Shown: positions 10,624-22,708, numbered from the stretch's first letter. The stretch is DNA of 64,000 bases from Rapana venosa (GCA_028751875.1 CM054154.1:55063085-55127084); one strand, 5' to 3'. Translations and numbers: made by a program. Notes: generated by a model from the sequence alone, not told the origin.

Positions 10624-11830
10624 ATGTCTCACCAAGAGCTTCCTCCTCCCCCTCCTCCCCCAGAAAATGTCATTCCAATGATGGACTGGCGTTTTATGCA
10701 AATCCATCAGGGGCTTTTCCTACAGATGAGTGAGATTTAAAAAAATAGCATTGAGGAAAAGTTCACTTCTTTAGAGGTCAGAATTTCACGCTTTATGGAA
10801 GAAATACATAAACTGAAAGAAAGTGTCATGTGCAATAAAGAGGTAATACAAGAACTGGAAGAAGACAGTCAGTTGATATTTGACCGCTTGAAAACAGTAG
10901 AAAGAAAACTGGAATCCACGGAGCAAAACACAAAGATGTGCAATGTCAAGGTTATCAACGTCGAAGAACAGGAAGAGGAAAATGACCAGACGACTTCCCA
11001 GTGCATTGTGGACATCTTAAACGACCATGGACCTCACCCCAGCTGGCGCCAGGAAGACATCTCCAGAGCCTACCGTGTAGGAAGGCCACGCCATGGAAGA
11101 ATGAACCACGCCCATAATTGCACTTTGCCGCTGGGTGGACAAGATGGCAGTGTTGGCTGACAGGAACTTAGGACAACCTCCGGGAGAGTGGCATCCGGGT
11201 AGCTCTGATCTCACTGCCCACCAAGAGAAATTGTGGATTTCCATCGGAGCCAAGGGAAATTTGCCTACTTCCACCATGGAAAGCTACATGTAAGAGACAA
11301 GCAACCACCTCCATGGAGGCAGTTCAATCATGCAGCCTACTCTACAGAAGAAAATGGCCACCAGTCCGGGAAAACAGCAGAGGGGACATGAAGAACAGCA
11401 GAACCCCAGGTATTTCAATCCCAGGCATCCACGTGAGAAGCAGGGAATTCAGCACCTGGAACCGCCCACATCAGCTGGACTCCATGATCAGCACAACAGA
11501 CGTTCCTGGTCAACCAGCAGGCCTCGCTGGGGACATCGAACCTTCTTCTTGGCACAATACACGTCTACAGAATGCCAGGACAGAACAGAAAATGTGCATC
11601 TGAGAAGCACTACAAAGCCACAAGGGAGGAACCCAGAATTGCAGAACAGTGCCCTTCACCAAGAGAGGAATGGACAGTGCATACACCTTGTTCCAGGCTT
11701 ACGCTCCTACAGTGAAGTAGAAAGGCAGGAGAGGCAGCCGGGCCAGATAGAAGACTTGTGTTTCAGAAAAGCAGCAACAACAGAATATCCCCTGCTCATT
11801 CAAGTCACAGCAGTAACAGAACAGTAGTGG
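10624..11830 (+). pseudogene. ORF1 protein of copy B (L1-ORF1p-like)
   Basis: The likely start is the ATG at 10624 (MSHQELPPPPPPPENVIP). The same frame runs through an in-frame TAA at 10738-10740 into a coiled-coil stretch (EEIHKLKESVMCNKEVIQEL, then VERKLESTEQNTK). An RRM-like block follows: NVKVINVEEQEEEN, IVDILNDHGPHPSWRQEDIS, RAYRVG. After a frameshift near 11110 the expected C-terminal domain goes on as WVDKMAVLADRNL, later AYFHHGKLHVRDKQPP across two frames. ORF1 proteins of this type bind element RNA as trimers. Past 11300 a glutamine/arginine-rich tail stays open to 11827. The start is chosen by frame continuity with the coiled coil. Confidence 0.75.
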
Positions 11831-12632
11831 GCCTCATCAGGCACCAGCACAACAGAGGTTGCAGCTTGAATAACCAGCTAGAACGTGTTCCTGCTGGTGA
11901 GGATGACAAGCTGAACACAAGGAGATGACCAGGTGACTGAGACAAGACTTCCAATTATAGCCACTCAAGTGAGATGACAAATAAAAAATGATGACTGATG
12001 ACGGTTTCTGAAGATAGGGAAGACAATAAATCTGACAGAGGTGATGACATTAGTCATTACATGTATGACAAAGCAAACGATGATGAAATAGATTCTGGAC
12101 ACATGACTGTTATGATAAGACTGTTAATGATGATAATAAGGATGACAAAAATACAGACAATGCAATGACAGTACCGAGTCCTGACAGTGAGAAAAGTAAA
12201 GAGACTGAAAACAACAGAACAGGAATACAAACCTGCCTAAAAACAGTGGAAACGTTGCTAGTTTCAAAAATCCTCAGACACGGCATAGTGTAAACACTGA
12301 CACACAGGCGGTCATAGAGACTGTGAACAAGACAGATGGACAAACAGGTAGCCAGGCCCAGTCCATAGCCCGGGCCCCAAGACCTAGGCGTCATACCTCT
12401 CACAGTGGGAGGTCCAGACAAAATAGTTGTAATGTTGCTGCAAGGTCTAGCATCAGAGCAGCATTACTGACTCCTTTCAAAAGTTAGCTTCTGATGACAG
12501 TGCAGTGAGCAAAGGCCCTACTCTCCACCCAAGCAAAACCAAAGATGGACAAACAGGGGCTTCAGCACCAAAAGGATAGTATTCGGCCAGGCCACAATTT
12601 ATAAATGCCAGCAAGGTAACACTTCTATTAGG

Positions 12633-13337
12633 GTGAATAAGAACATAGCTCCAGAATCACTGCAACCCAAGGCATATTCTGTAGATAAAGATAAAAGTCA
12701 TATTGACTTTCTAAATTACAATGTGCATGTTCTCTTACCAAAACTTGATGATATGTGTTTCATTAGTTTTCTTTTGGCTTATGATGTTATTTGTTTAACG
12801 GAAACTTTTGTTGCAACTGATTTTGTGTCTAGTATTTTTCATGATTACCTATTATTCACTTCAAAAGCTAGAAAACTATCACATCAAGGGAGATACTCAG
12901 GGGGGGGGGGGGGGGGTTAATTGCTATAAGGAAATCACTGGCATATTATATTGAACATAATTATTGATGTCGAAACTGATAATACTATAACTATAAAGAT
13001 GCATAAAGATTTGTTTGGCACAGACAAGGACATTATCTTAGTAGGCACATACATTCCTCCATACGATTCACCTTTTTGGAGAACTAAACATGAGGTGTAT
13101 GGTATGGAAACTCTGGAACAATGTATTCTGGACCTTCAAAGTACTTATGATGATTTTTACCTTATCCTAACGGGAGATTTCAATGCACGAACAGCATCTG
13201 AAAATTATTGTACAACCAATGAAAATGATGATTTTGAGAACCTACAATGGTCTACCAATTCTAAAAGAGCGCTTTGATTTCTTGCTTTACAAGATTCAGC
13301 GCTATATAAGTTCCATACATTATTATTATTATTATCA

Positions 13338-13380
<43 letters not shown>

Positions 13381-13650
13381 GAAAATCTCATGATGTGCAC
13401 ACAAACATATTTGGTAACCAATTGCTTGAACTGTGCAACATGTTTGATTGTGTCATCTTAAACGGACATTGTGACTCAGATTTTGATGATAGTTGCACAT
13501 TTATATCTTTTTTAGGCTCAAGCACTGTGGACTAATTCATAATGTCTTTTGATTTATTCATGTCTGTTAAAGTACCGTCTTTGATAGTCGAAAGCTTAAC
13601 AGAATCTGACCACTTACCAGTTAGCATGAAATTAGAGGTTACAGACTGTA
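12633..13650 (+). pseudogene. APE-type endonuclease domain of copy B ORF2
   Basis: The frame opens with IDFLNYNVHVLLPKLDD and reaches YDVICLTETFV, which carries the catalytic Glu. A G17 run at 12900-12916 shifts the frame. It then continues with LVGTYIPPYDSPFW and LILTGDFNARTAS (Asp/Asn of the active site). An L2-like tail interrupts at 13268-13380; beyond it come LLELCNMFDCVILNGH and ESLTESDHLPVSM (the SDH motif). The nuclease nicks target DNA to prime reverse transcription. All signature residues can still be seen, but stops, the shift and the insertion inactivate it. Confidence 0.8.
13268..13380 (+). mobile_element. Minimal L2-like LINE 3' tail insertion
   Basis: About 45 bp of the L2-like 3' terminus (GCGCTTTGATTTCTTGCTTT, then AAGATTCAGCGCTATATAAG, TTCCATACATT) plus an ATT repeat interrupt the endonuclease of copy B. 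Endonuclease coding sequence continues on both sides. No clear duplication of the target was found. Confidence 0.75.
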
Positions 13651-13769
13651 TTTCAAAACCACAGGAACTCCAGAATGAAAGGGAATCTTATTATTAATTA
13701 GTATGGAACCAAACAAAAGAAGACAAATATCTAAATGCGCTAAAAAGCAGGGACATTCACGACAGACTT

Positions 13770-16195
13770 TTGATAGCTACAAACACCCTTGATGAAAATG
13801 TAGAAACTGCTCTAGACATGTTTACCAAGTGTTTGAAAGATGCAAGCCAATACATGTCTAGAAGGATTTCAGTGAACAGTACAAAGAAATTTGAATGGTT
13901 TGATAATGAATGTGGACTTGCGAAAAAAGAAAGCAGAAAGCTGCTAAACTGTTTTCGCTTCACCAGAAAGGAAGAAGATCGGATTGTTTATGTCGAGAAA
14001 AGAAAACTGTACAAAAAGCTATTAAAATCTAAAAAGCAAGATTATAGAAAGCAAAAGGCTGAATCATTAGCTAAGAGTGTTAACAGTTCATCACAGTTCT
14101 GGAAAGAGGTTAGAAAAATGGGGTGTGGGAATAGTGAAAAGATATATAATAATATAAGTACTGAGAAGTGGTTTAATCACTTTAAAGATGTTTTTCAAAA
14201 AAACATGAAGAAAGTGATAATCCCAGTGATATTTCAGCGCATCTAATGGAAGATGCCGATCACACATTAAATAAAGATATATCAGAGGATGAAGTAAAAG
14301 AAGCAATTCGAAAACTAAAACTGAGAAAGACAAGTGGTATAGATGACATATCAGCTGAGATGTTATAAACTGTTGACAAAATTGTAATAACGTTTTTGGT
14401 CAGATTATTTAATATCATATTTTCATCTGGTATTTATCCCAAAGAGTGGTCCAAGGCCATAATTATACCAATCCACAAAAAAGGAGACCACGATAACGTT
14501 GACAATTACAGGGGAGTTTCCCTCTTAAGTATTATATGTAAGTGTTACACATCTATCTTAAATTCAAGACTTTATAAATGGCTGGAAAGTAATAATATGA
14601 TTTCAGAAAGTCTGGTAGGATTCAGGAAAGGATACTCAACTGTGGATCAGATATTCAACCTATATGCAGTTGTTCAGAAATGCATGCAAAAGAGGGGGAG
14701 AAAATTATATGTTGCTTTTGTTGACTTTAGGAAAGCATTCGATTCTGTTCGCCATGATAAGCTTCTTGAATGTATGAAAAAAACAAGGTGTGAAAGGAAA
14801 ATTTATGGTATGCTTGAAATCAATGTATTGTGCATTACTGTCATGTGTGCGTGCAAACAATGAGTTTACAGAATTTTTTGAATGTCCACTTGGTGTAAGG
14901 CAAGGTTACGTCCTGAGCCCTACATTATTCTCTATTTTTATAAATCAGCTGGCTGACCACATGAATGCTGAAGGTAAGCATGGCATACAAATACTTCCAG
15001 GTGGCATTGAGTTGTTTATCCTACTTTTTGCCGATGATGTGGCTTTGTTATCAACAACTCCAGGTGGCCTTCAAAATCAACTAAATGTATCACATAGATG
15101 CTGTAAGGAAATGAAATTAAATGTTAATACTGAAAAAACTTAAGTCATGGTTTTTAGAAAAAGGGGTTACTTAGGCCAACATGAGCAATGGATTTTTGAG
15201 GATAAAAAGCTAGATGTTGTAAATAATTATTGTTATTTAGGGTTTAATTTTACGACAATGATCAGCATGAAGAAAGGAACTGAACATCTAGCAACTAAGG
15301 GCAAGAAGGCAGCTGTGCAACTAAATAAAGCCTTCCAAAAATATAAGGAAATGACTGCTATTACGTTATTTAAAATATTTGATGCTAAAATAAATCTGTT
15401 TTACTTTATGCATCCGAAATTTGGGGTTTGACCAAGCTAGATCATTTAGAAAAGGTACATATGTTAGTCTGTAAAAGATTCCTGGGTGTTCCAGTAAAAA
15501 CTCCAAATAAGATGATTTATGGTGATTTGGGGAGATATTCTCTATATGTTAATTCTTGTTTCTGCATTGCGATATTGGTTTAGGCTGTTACAAATGGAAA
15601 CTAAAAGACTACCCTACAAGGCTTATCAGATGTTGCTTAACCTAGATAGAACTAGGAAGAATTGCTGAGTAACAAAAGTAAGAGACATTTTATGTCAGAC
15701 AGGTTTCCAGTTTGTCTGGGTGCAGCAAGGTGTGGGGGATGTTAAAGCTTTCTTACGTCTATTTAAGCAGAGACTTGTTGATACCTTTATACAAGAGTGG
15801 TTTTCCACAATTGAAGATCGCAATAGATATAATGACTATAGATCATTTAAAACAATTTTTGAGAGAGAAAAATACATTAATGATATTGATACCTACTGCT
15901 TTAGGGTTGTTGTGTCTCAAGTACGATTTAATGTCCTGCCACTAAATGCAAATGTGCATCGTTACAGCGATTCTCTGCAAACAAAAACTGTCCTTTTTGC
16001 ATGTCAGTCACCGAAGACGAACAGCATTTTTTCTTTTTTTGTCCCATGTATTCGGATCTTAGAAATAAATTCTTGGGTAATTTAACTAAAGTTCCTATCC
16101 ATATGTTGCTGCAAGTATCAAATATTCACAAGATGCACAGTATCTCCCGATATGTCTTCCACTCAGTTAACAGAAGAAAGAGATGTATTGTATAA
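13770..16195 (+). pseudogene. Reverse transcriptase and C-terminal region of copy B
   Basis: In order: linker (13770-14230, Lys-rich), SEDEVKEAIRKLKLRKTSGI, KAIIIPIHKKGDHDNVDNYR (RT block 2), FRKGYSTVDQIFNLY, VAFVDFRKAFDSVRHDK (first catalytic Asp), then after a frameshift at about 14790-14860 CPLGVRQGYVLSPTLFSIFI and LLFADDVALLSTT (FADD). Then FRKRGYLGQHEQW and NNYCYLGFNFTT. The end has CPFC, then DEQHFFFFCPMYSDLRNK (15990-16060), and stops at 16193-16195. RT motifs are intact in sequence but lie in at least four frames, so no functional enzyme is predicted. Confidence 0.85.
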
Positions 16196-16510
16196 ATTTA
16201 ACATATGTTATTGAGGTTGTTTTGTGAGCTTGGCTGATTGATTATTATTTTTTCCTTTTGATACTGCACTCGAGATGTCTTGAATTTACACCCTGGGTCA
16301 AGTACAGGTTTATGTTTATCGATGTTAGTTCCTTTTCAATGTAATTTTGGTTTCAATGTTCCATGCCAATTTTTCTGTTTCTAAGTTGGATTGTTGTATG
16401 TTTGAAATCTAGCAACATGTTCCTGTAGTACTATACCCATTTCCCCAGCTGGTTATATTGTAGACTAAGGCCGAAGTACCTTTAAATCGCTTCACAGTTC
16501 TCTCTCTCAA

Positions 16511-17454
16511 GGATGATGCAGGTATTGCAGGGTGGTCTGACGATGATACGGATATTGATGATGATGATGTCAATAATGTTGATGAGGATTAGGTAGATGT
16601 GAAATATCTAGGTGTGGTTCTTGACAACACACTATCTATGAAAAAATTCATCACCCAGACCTGCCAGTCTTGCTACTATCAATTACGGCGCATAAGTGCA
16701 ATTCGCAAGTATCTGTCTACTGAAGCAACATCCAAGCTTGTCACATCTCTCATTCTTTCTCGACTGGACTACTGTAGTTCTCTCTTGGCTGGTTTGCCGG
16801 CATCATCCATCTACTCCCTTCAATGCATACAGAACTCTGCAGCTCGACTGGTCCTTAGAAAGAAAAAATCTGAACACATCACTCCTCTTTTGCGATCTCT
16901 TCACTGGCTGCCTGTCTCACAAAGAATAAAGTATTAAGATTAATACCCTTTGTTTCAAATGTCTCCACAAATCGGCACCTAGATTAATACCCTTTGTTTC
17001 AAATGTCTCCACAAATCTGCACCTTCTTATCTCTGTAACTGTCTTCACCTGTACACTCCGTCCCGCTCCCTTCGTTCATCTGTAGATGCCTTGTGCTTTC
17101 GGACACCCAGATTTAAACAAACCACTGTTGGCCGTCGCTCTTTCTCTGTTTCCGGTCCCTCCACATGGAACGACCTCCCTCTTCCACTTCGCCAAAAGCC
17201 TTCATTTGATTCTTTCAAATCTAGCCTCAAAACGCACTTATACTCTACTTGAGATCTTCCCCTGTTATCTGTTCCTACTTCTCAATAGCTTCCTTCACCT
17301 CCACCACCACCCCCCCCCCCTAAGTGTGTTGTGTATATAAATTTGATATTTGTTTATCTTGATATTTATGACTGGTTACATGCGTGTGAATGATTTGAAT
17401 GCAAGCGCTTTGATTTGTTTACTTTGCAAGATTCAGCGCTATATAAATTCCATA

Positions 17455-17506
<52 letters not shown>

Positions 17507-17656
17507 GTTAATATAGTGATGATGATATGGATGTTGAAGATGGTGAGGTAGAGGTTAAGGGTTATGATGGTAACAATTATGTAAGTATTGATGGGTTGAT
17601 CTTGATGTGGTTGATGAAAATGGTGATGATGTTACAGATGGGAAGACGAGAATGTG

Positions 17657-17689
<33 letters not shown>

Positions 17690-18231
17690 GCGCGCGCGCG
17701 TGTGTTTTTGGAAAAAATGAAAATGAAAAAAGATTTTTTCCTTTTTATTATTTATCTATTTGTTTTTGAAAGGACGATGATGATAATGCTTGGGAGGAGG
17801 ATGGCGATGATGATGGAAATGTTGAAGGTGATGTTGATGTAGATGCTGAAGGTGACGATGGTGGTGATGGTAACGATGGCGTGGTTGTTGAAGGTGATAG
17901 TGGTGGCGGTAACTATGATGGAGATGTCAAAGATGAAGATGATGACAATGATGTATATATTGAAGATAACGATGAAAACGATGAAGATGATGATTATGAC
18001 CATGATGCAGAGATTGAAGATGATAATCGTGACGAAAATGACTATACAGTTGTAGAAGATGGTGAAAGCGTAGATGATGAAGATGATGATGTTGATAATG
18101 ATGATGTAGAGGATGAAAGTAATGATGGTTATGTTGATATACTGGCTGCAGCTGCTGCTATAGGTAATAAAGATGCTGATGGTGATGATTATGTAAATGC
18201 TGAAGATGATGATGGGGATGATGATGACTAA
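16511..18231. repeat. GAT-rich degenerate trinucleotide tract, split by an L2-like 3' end
   Basis: GAT/GAY-rich sequence occupies 16511-16595 and 17515-18231. Between them lies the L2-like fragment 16596-17512. One frame (17881-18231) is open for 116 codons and is almost all Asp, Glu and Asn with an AAAAA stretch. The composition follows from the repeat, and I do not consider it a gene. A short TG/CG tract sits at 17652-17705. Confidence 0.7.
16596..17512 (+). mobile_element. L2-like LINE 3' fragment
   Basis: It starts inside the RT-proximal C-terminus (VKYLGVVLDNTLSMKKFITQ) and carries LRRISAIRKYLSTEA, SLQCIQNSAARLVLRKKKSE and HITPLLRSLHWLPVSQRIKY, then further C-terminal sequence after a 44-bp tandem duplication (16937-16980 / 16981-17024, one mismatch) that breaks the frame. 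The 3' end is GCGCTTTGATTTGTTTACTT, AAGATTCAGCGCTATATAAA, TTCCATACATT, then ATT repeats. The RT catalytic core is absent. Confidence 0.85.
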
Positions 18232-18261
18232 TCCTGTATGCCTGCAGAATTGAAAATGTGA

Positions 18262-18378
18262 AATTGATATAAACGTTTTTTGCTATGTCTTCCTCCCTCC
18301 TTCCCCAAACATGTTTTGTATAGTGGCCCAAGGCCGAAGTACAATAAAACCTTTTCAGTGTTCAGTGTTCTCTCTCTC
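18262..18378 (+). mobile_element. 3' end of the copy A/B family
   Basis: AAGGCCGAAGTACAATAAAA, then CTTTTCAGTGTTC and CTCTCTCT, matches the 3' terminus of copy B at 16465-16510 (AAGGCCGAAGTACC, CAGTTCTCTCTCT). No coding part is left. Confidence 0.5.
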
Positions 18379-18394
18379 CCTAAATTGTTAATTG

Positions 18395-19465
18395 TAATCA
18401 ATGTATCTGCTTTGATGGAAATGTTCAAGCCAGTTGGGGATTGTGTGTTTATTGAGCACATATTTATCTCTTTTCTCAAAGTAATCATAACCGATGAATC
18501 TCTTTGCCATTTTTTTTTGCTGCCTCATATTCCGTGACGTCCCCCATCCCACTGCTCCCACGCCGCTCATTCCAATTTCCCCGCCACAGCCATACCCATA
18601 TTTGTTATGTCTCATCCTCAGGGTCGGAGGTCCACAGGGAACCCATCACTATCAGGCCGCCATGAAGCCACCAGCCAGAGGGGCCCTGCACTGCTGCTGG
18701 GTCACTTTGGTGGCATTCAGTGGTGCCTGTTCTGAGCTAACATACGCAGGACACCACCTACTAAGCCTCCTACTAACGACAGTATTAGCTCAGTCGCGTA
18801 GCCAGACAGTGAGTTGCCCACCCGAGGTGGCAACCACCACAAAGTCCCTCCAACGACTGTCCCCCGCGAACTTCCAACCCCAAAGGCTTTGACACAAACT
18901 CACCACAGCCACAGAAGTGTATGGGCAAACTAAATCTAAGGTTACCATGAGACCAGAGCAACTGGGACCACCGAATCAGAGGCTTTTTTTTTAATTGCAT
19001 GATGATCAATGACAATGAGGATGACGTAATGATGCTGCTGTGGAAGTGCATATGCTTTGAGACTACTTGACAGGGTTGTACTCTACCCTTACTATCATAA
19101 TATATCCCGACGTCAACTGGGCCCAAGAGATACAGACACCTGCAGTGTTGGTCAGGTAATTTGAGCAACACTCTCAAACTCACATCCGTTAAGTAGATGA
19201 AGCTCGACTGTGTGGTCCCAGTCTTCCCACTGAGCCCACAGCACACTCACTCTGGGTAGGAGCCGGCCGGAGTCCGAAAAATCCCTATGGCTCTTATGGG
19301 AATCGAACCCGCAACCTTCCAGTCCGTAACCCAAGGCATTAACCACTGTGCCAGGGCGGCTGGTATCTCTTTGACATTAATGTTCAGGTCAATATTATTG
19401 GGGATTATGTGTTTGTTTGTTGAATACACATCTGTATATGTTTTTAAAATCATAGGTTGAACTTT
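18395..19465 (+). repeat. Tandem duplicate of ~100 bp, the two copies separated by a SINE
   Basis: Left copy about 18400-18497: ATGTTCAAGCCAGTTGGGGA, TTGTGTGTTTATTGAGCACA. Right copy about 19370-19460: ATGTTCAGGTC, then TTGGGGATTATGTGTTTG, GTTGAATACACATCT, ending AAAATCATAGGTT. The similarity is clear but diverged. The composite SINE lies between them. Confidence 0.55.
18511..19364 (-). mobile_element. Composite tRNA-headed SINE, copy 2
   Basis: Same order as the copy at 6657-7523: tRNA-like head at the right end (B box GGTTGCGGGTTCGATTCCC), internal A-rich linker near 18985-18993, and a GAGGCAGC plus A-tail end at 18511. It is flanked by ATCTCTTTGCCAT (18498-18510) and ATCTCTTTGACAT (19365-19377), a 13-bp target duplication with one mismatch. 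Confidence 0.9.
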
Positions 19466-19516
19466 TGTTGACGTTGTTGTAGTTGAGGAAGGGGGGAGGT
19501 GTTTTGGGTTTTGTGT

Positions 19517-19598
19517 GTGTGTTCTTGTTGATAGTCCCTAATCAGGGCAAGGTCCGGATGAAAAAAAGATTTGAGTACTTACTCTGTAACCCTTGGAA
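19517..19598 (+). repeat. Dispersed repeat 3' end (copy 2 of 2)
   Basis: GATAGTCCCTAATCAGGGCA, AGGTCCGGATGAAAAAAAG and TGTAACCCTTGGAATATC match 200-275. Confidence 0.5.
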
Positions 19599-19788
<190 letters not shown>

Positions 19789-20035
19789 ATGGTGGGTAGA
19801 TATGTGATTTTATAGGGTTTTTTAAAGAAATTATTTTGTTGCTTTCTTTTATTTTTTCTGTGACGTCTTGTATCTTTCATGATATCTATCTATTAGTGCT
19901 ATCTGTCTTTGGACGACAGTGACCTAACCAGCCAACAATACAAATATGTGGATAACTGTTGCTCTGTTGTATATGTGTATATGGATGACATTTTCAAAAA
20001 CAAAAATTTTGAACCAAAGTAAATTACAATGTGCT

Positions 20036-20400
20036 ATAGCCAAGTGGTTAAGACAATTCGACTTTAATCCTGTGGGTCCATGAAGACATGGGTTAGAATC
20101 CTGGTGACGTCTGGTGAATTAAGGGTGGGGATTTTTACAATCTCCAGGTCAACTTCAAGTCCAGACCTGCCAGTGCTTTAATTTCCCTCGAGTATACATG
20201 CATGCAGAAGATCAAATATGCACGTTTGAGATACCATAATTCATATCAGCGTTCCATGAGTTACAGAAACATGAACATACCCAACATAATATCCTCGAAG
20301 TCGAAATGTCGAAACTACCTTCATGGCGGACAAAAACATTCACATATACAAAATCTCACCATGGTTAATTTCGGAGCTCTAGCTAAGGAACATAAACAAT
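20036..20400 (+). mobile_element. Degraded gastropod-type tRNA SINE
   Basis: A tRNA-like head is visible (ATAGCCAAGTGGTTAAGAC as A box, GGGTTAGAATCCTGG as B box). The body GATTTTTACAATCTCCAGGT, CAGACCTGCCAGTGCTTTAA, ATGCAGAAGATCAAATATGC, CAGCGTTCCATGAGTTA and TTCATGGCGGACAAAAAC follows the order of a SINE I know from gastropod sequence (genus uncertain). The copy is old and has no clear tail. This family is the best hint at a gastropod source. Confidence 0.65.
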
Positions 20401-20477
20401 TACAGTGTGTTCAGATGGCAACAATACAACCCGTATGAAATACAAAAATAAAAGCAAATGAAATATGGTGTATTCAG

Positions 20478-20641
20478 ATGGGAGTGATACAACCAGTCAC
20501 ACCAACACATTTGAGATGTACGGTCCTACCAAGGCAGAGACAGCGTTGTATCCTGTGGCCGCGTCAGACGACTCCCGCAGTTATGGAACTTACGACAAAA
20601 GCATGGACGACTTCTCTGATGGTTACAATCGTGATTTTGAG
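20478..20641 (+). CDS. Host gene exon A (receptor-tail-like protein)
   Basis: The acceptor TGTATTCAG ends at 20477 and the donor is GAG|GTAGGC at 20642. The 164-bp exon begins with two bases completing a codon and ends in phase 0. It encodes an acidic, Ser/Thr/Tyr-rich stretch including SDTTSHTNTFEMYGPTKAET, then SRSYGTYDKSMDDFSDGYN. Codon use and composition are unlike the repeats around it. Joined to exon B the frame stays open. I do not recognise the protein; the composition fits a cytoplasmic tail of a membrane receptor. Upstream exons, with any transmembrane segment, must lie left of this exon or outside the window. Confidence 0.6.
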
Positions 20642-22004
20642 GTAGGCTTGTATTGTATATGCCATAGTGTCATAGTGTTCACTTTGGTTTAATTTGGTTA
20701 GACTTCATGATTTGCTGAGGTTAGAAGTCCTGAAATAGAGAGTTAAGGATTCTTTGTGAATCTATATGTTACAGTGTACTGTTTAAACAAACAACTTCTC
20801 GTCTGTATACCCATGGTTGTGGTTTGAGGATTATTTTAATCCACTTGAGACTTTCTCTAAAGAATCCAGATGAGGTCTGTTTTGGCAACCCTTTAGTATC
20901 CTACATGTCTCCGTGAATTCAGAACATTGGCAACCAATCCATGTGTTTACTGTCATATCTTCCCTCATATGCAGTATCCAACATGTCTCCATGAGCTAGA
21001 AGACTTGGAACTTGCCACAGCTGGTCTTAATCAACAGGTTGTGGGGCCTCTTACTTGAGTTGCAGCCCTCTCCCCTTTCCCCTCTCTATTACCCCACCCC
21101 CCTTCTCAAATGAATTAGCATATTTTGCCATGTAGTCAGAATTATTGGTTGATTCCACCCTCAATAAATTTGTCAGTTAATTCCAATGTATTGTCACGGT
21201 TGGCTAGTCTCAGTTCCCAAATGTACTCATTCGTCAGTTGTAATTAGTAGTCCTGCAAGTAAACCAATATAACAGGGTATGCATTGTGTTTCAAAGTCAT
21301 TCTGTTGCTGGCTGTCTGGGGCTACACTCTTCTTCAAGTTGACTTAGAGACAAAACAGTAGTTTTTCTCTTCTGCTGAGCTGTAAGTGAGAATTTATCTT
21401 TTTAATATAAGTTGTTAGAGATTTATTAGTGTAAAAGCTGATTTGATAAGTGAATTTCATTTGTGTGCACTTGCTGAATATAATTATTGTTTGAATATTT
21501 TGACTGGTATAGTGAAAGTGTGTGTAGTTGCTTTACACATGAAAGTTGGCTAAAGTCATGAGACTTTTACTATTTAATTGTGTGATCTTGGATTTATTCT
21601 ATAATTGGATGTTCATGTTAAAAGTTGAATTCCATGAATATGTAATCATTATTTTATGTATGTGTTATATTGAGATGAAGTTTATAAATTACATTGATCA
21701 CTGGTAAAATAATGTGGATTGGTAACAAAGCTATTGCCAATATTGGGAAAGACTGCTATGGCAAACTTGAATTGAGATAAGAGTAGACTGTTAAAAGAGT
21801 TGAAGATTTGTTGAAGTCTACAGTTTGTGCTACACTACTACTAGCTTGGCCCTTGAGATGATTGACCTACAAGAGTAGGCTTTCTGACATGTAGGTGTGG
21901 CTATGTGTACGGTTAGTCATTTGTGTCAAAAGTTGCTTGATAGTTTTTATGTGGTTTTGTGACACTCTAGATTATGCCTTCTCTCTCTCTCCCTCTCACC
22001 CCCC

Positions 22005-22005
<1 letters not shown>
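20642..22005 (+). other. Intron sequence, nothing recognised
   Basis: AT-rich sequence after exon A with no open frame of note, no repeat shared with the rest of the window and no tRNA-like promoter. Confidence 0.4.

Positions 22006-22076
<71 letters not shown>
22006..22076. repeat. (TC)n microsatellite
   Basis: Uninterrupted CT dinucleotides in the intron. Confidence 0.95.
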
Positions 22077-22078
<2 letters not shown>

Positions 22079-22660
22079 CTACAGTATCCATGGGATATGA
22101 TAGGAACCAATGTTATGACAGATCTGAGTATAGACTATGTTCTGTTGACATTATCAGAATAATGTCAGTTGAGAGTATTAAGGAAAGGGTTTTTCTAGTA
22201 ATTTTGTAGTCTTTGGTTGTCTAATTTACAACTGTATACTATCTATTGGTTCCCTAGAATTAACTTGGTATTTTGGAGTGAGTGATGAAAGGAATTTGGT
22301 TTTCTTACATTTGGCTAGACACCCATACAGCTATTTGCTGTGTGTGTGTTTCATGTATCTGGTTAAGTATGTATATAGTTACCTGAATGTTATGTTTGTT
22401 TCAGGCGTGTGTTGTGTTGTGTAGATGAAAATAAGTTGTGTTACCATAACACCCCTGTGTAGCCTCACATCATCATATTTATTTGAGTGGTGGAGTGCCA
22501 GAGTCTTCTTATGTCCCCTTCCCTGAACCTTCATATAGAATTGCATTTCTTTTTTCTTTTTTCTTTTTTTTGGGGGGTGGGGGTGATTGTTGGGTTTGGG
22601 GAATTTGGGGGTTTGTTTGTTTGGGGAGGGGGGATTGTTTGTTTGTTTTTGTTGAGTTTT
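22077..22660 (+). other. Intron sequence, nothing recognised
   Basis: Ordinary AT-rich sequence passing into a G/T-rich run at 22566-22660. No gene signal. Confidence 0.4.
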
Positions 22661-22661
22661 G

Positions 22662-22707
<46 letters not shown>
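22661..22707. repeat. (TTG)n trinucleotide repeat
   Basis: About 15 TTG units lie immediately before the tail of the next SINE. Confidence 0.9.

Positions 22708-22708
<1 letters not shown>

Larger units (their letters stand above)
10580..16520 (+). mobile_element. Non-LTR retrotransposon copy B, nearly full length
   Basis: All parts of a two-ORF LINE are present in order: ORF1 with proline-rich start, coiled coil and RRM-like core (10624-11830), a long linker, an APE-type endonuclease (12690-13650), RT (14280-15140), a post-RT region and C-terminal zinc finger (15150-16195), then a 3' UTR ending near AAGGCCGAAGTACCTTTAAA and CTCTCTCT at 16465-16508. An L2-like tail has inserted at 13268-13380. 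The 3' end motif recurs alone at 18262-18378. Stops and frameshifts in every ORF make it inactive. I do not assign a clade; the ORF1 type and the C-terminal CxxC..H..C are shared by L1/Tx1-like and other groups. Confidence 0.8.

Noticed and set aside
17881..18231. Acidic 116-codon frame
   Set aside because: It arises from a GAT-type degenerate repeat; no splice sites, homology or conserved motif beyond composition.
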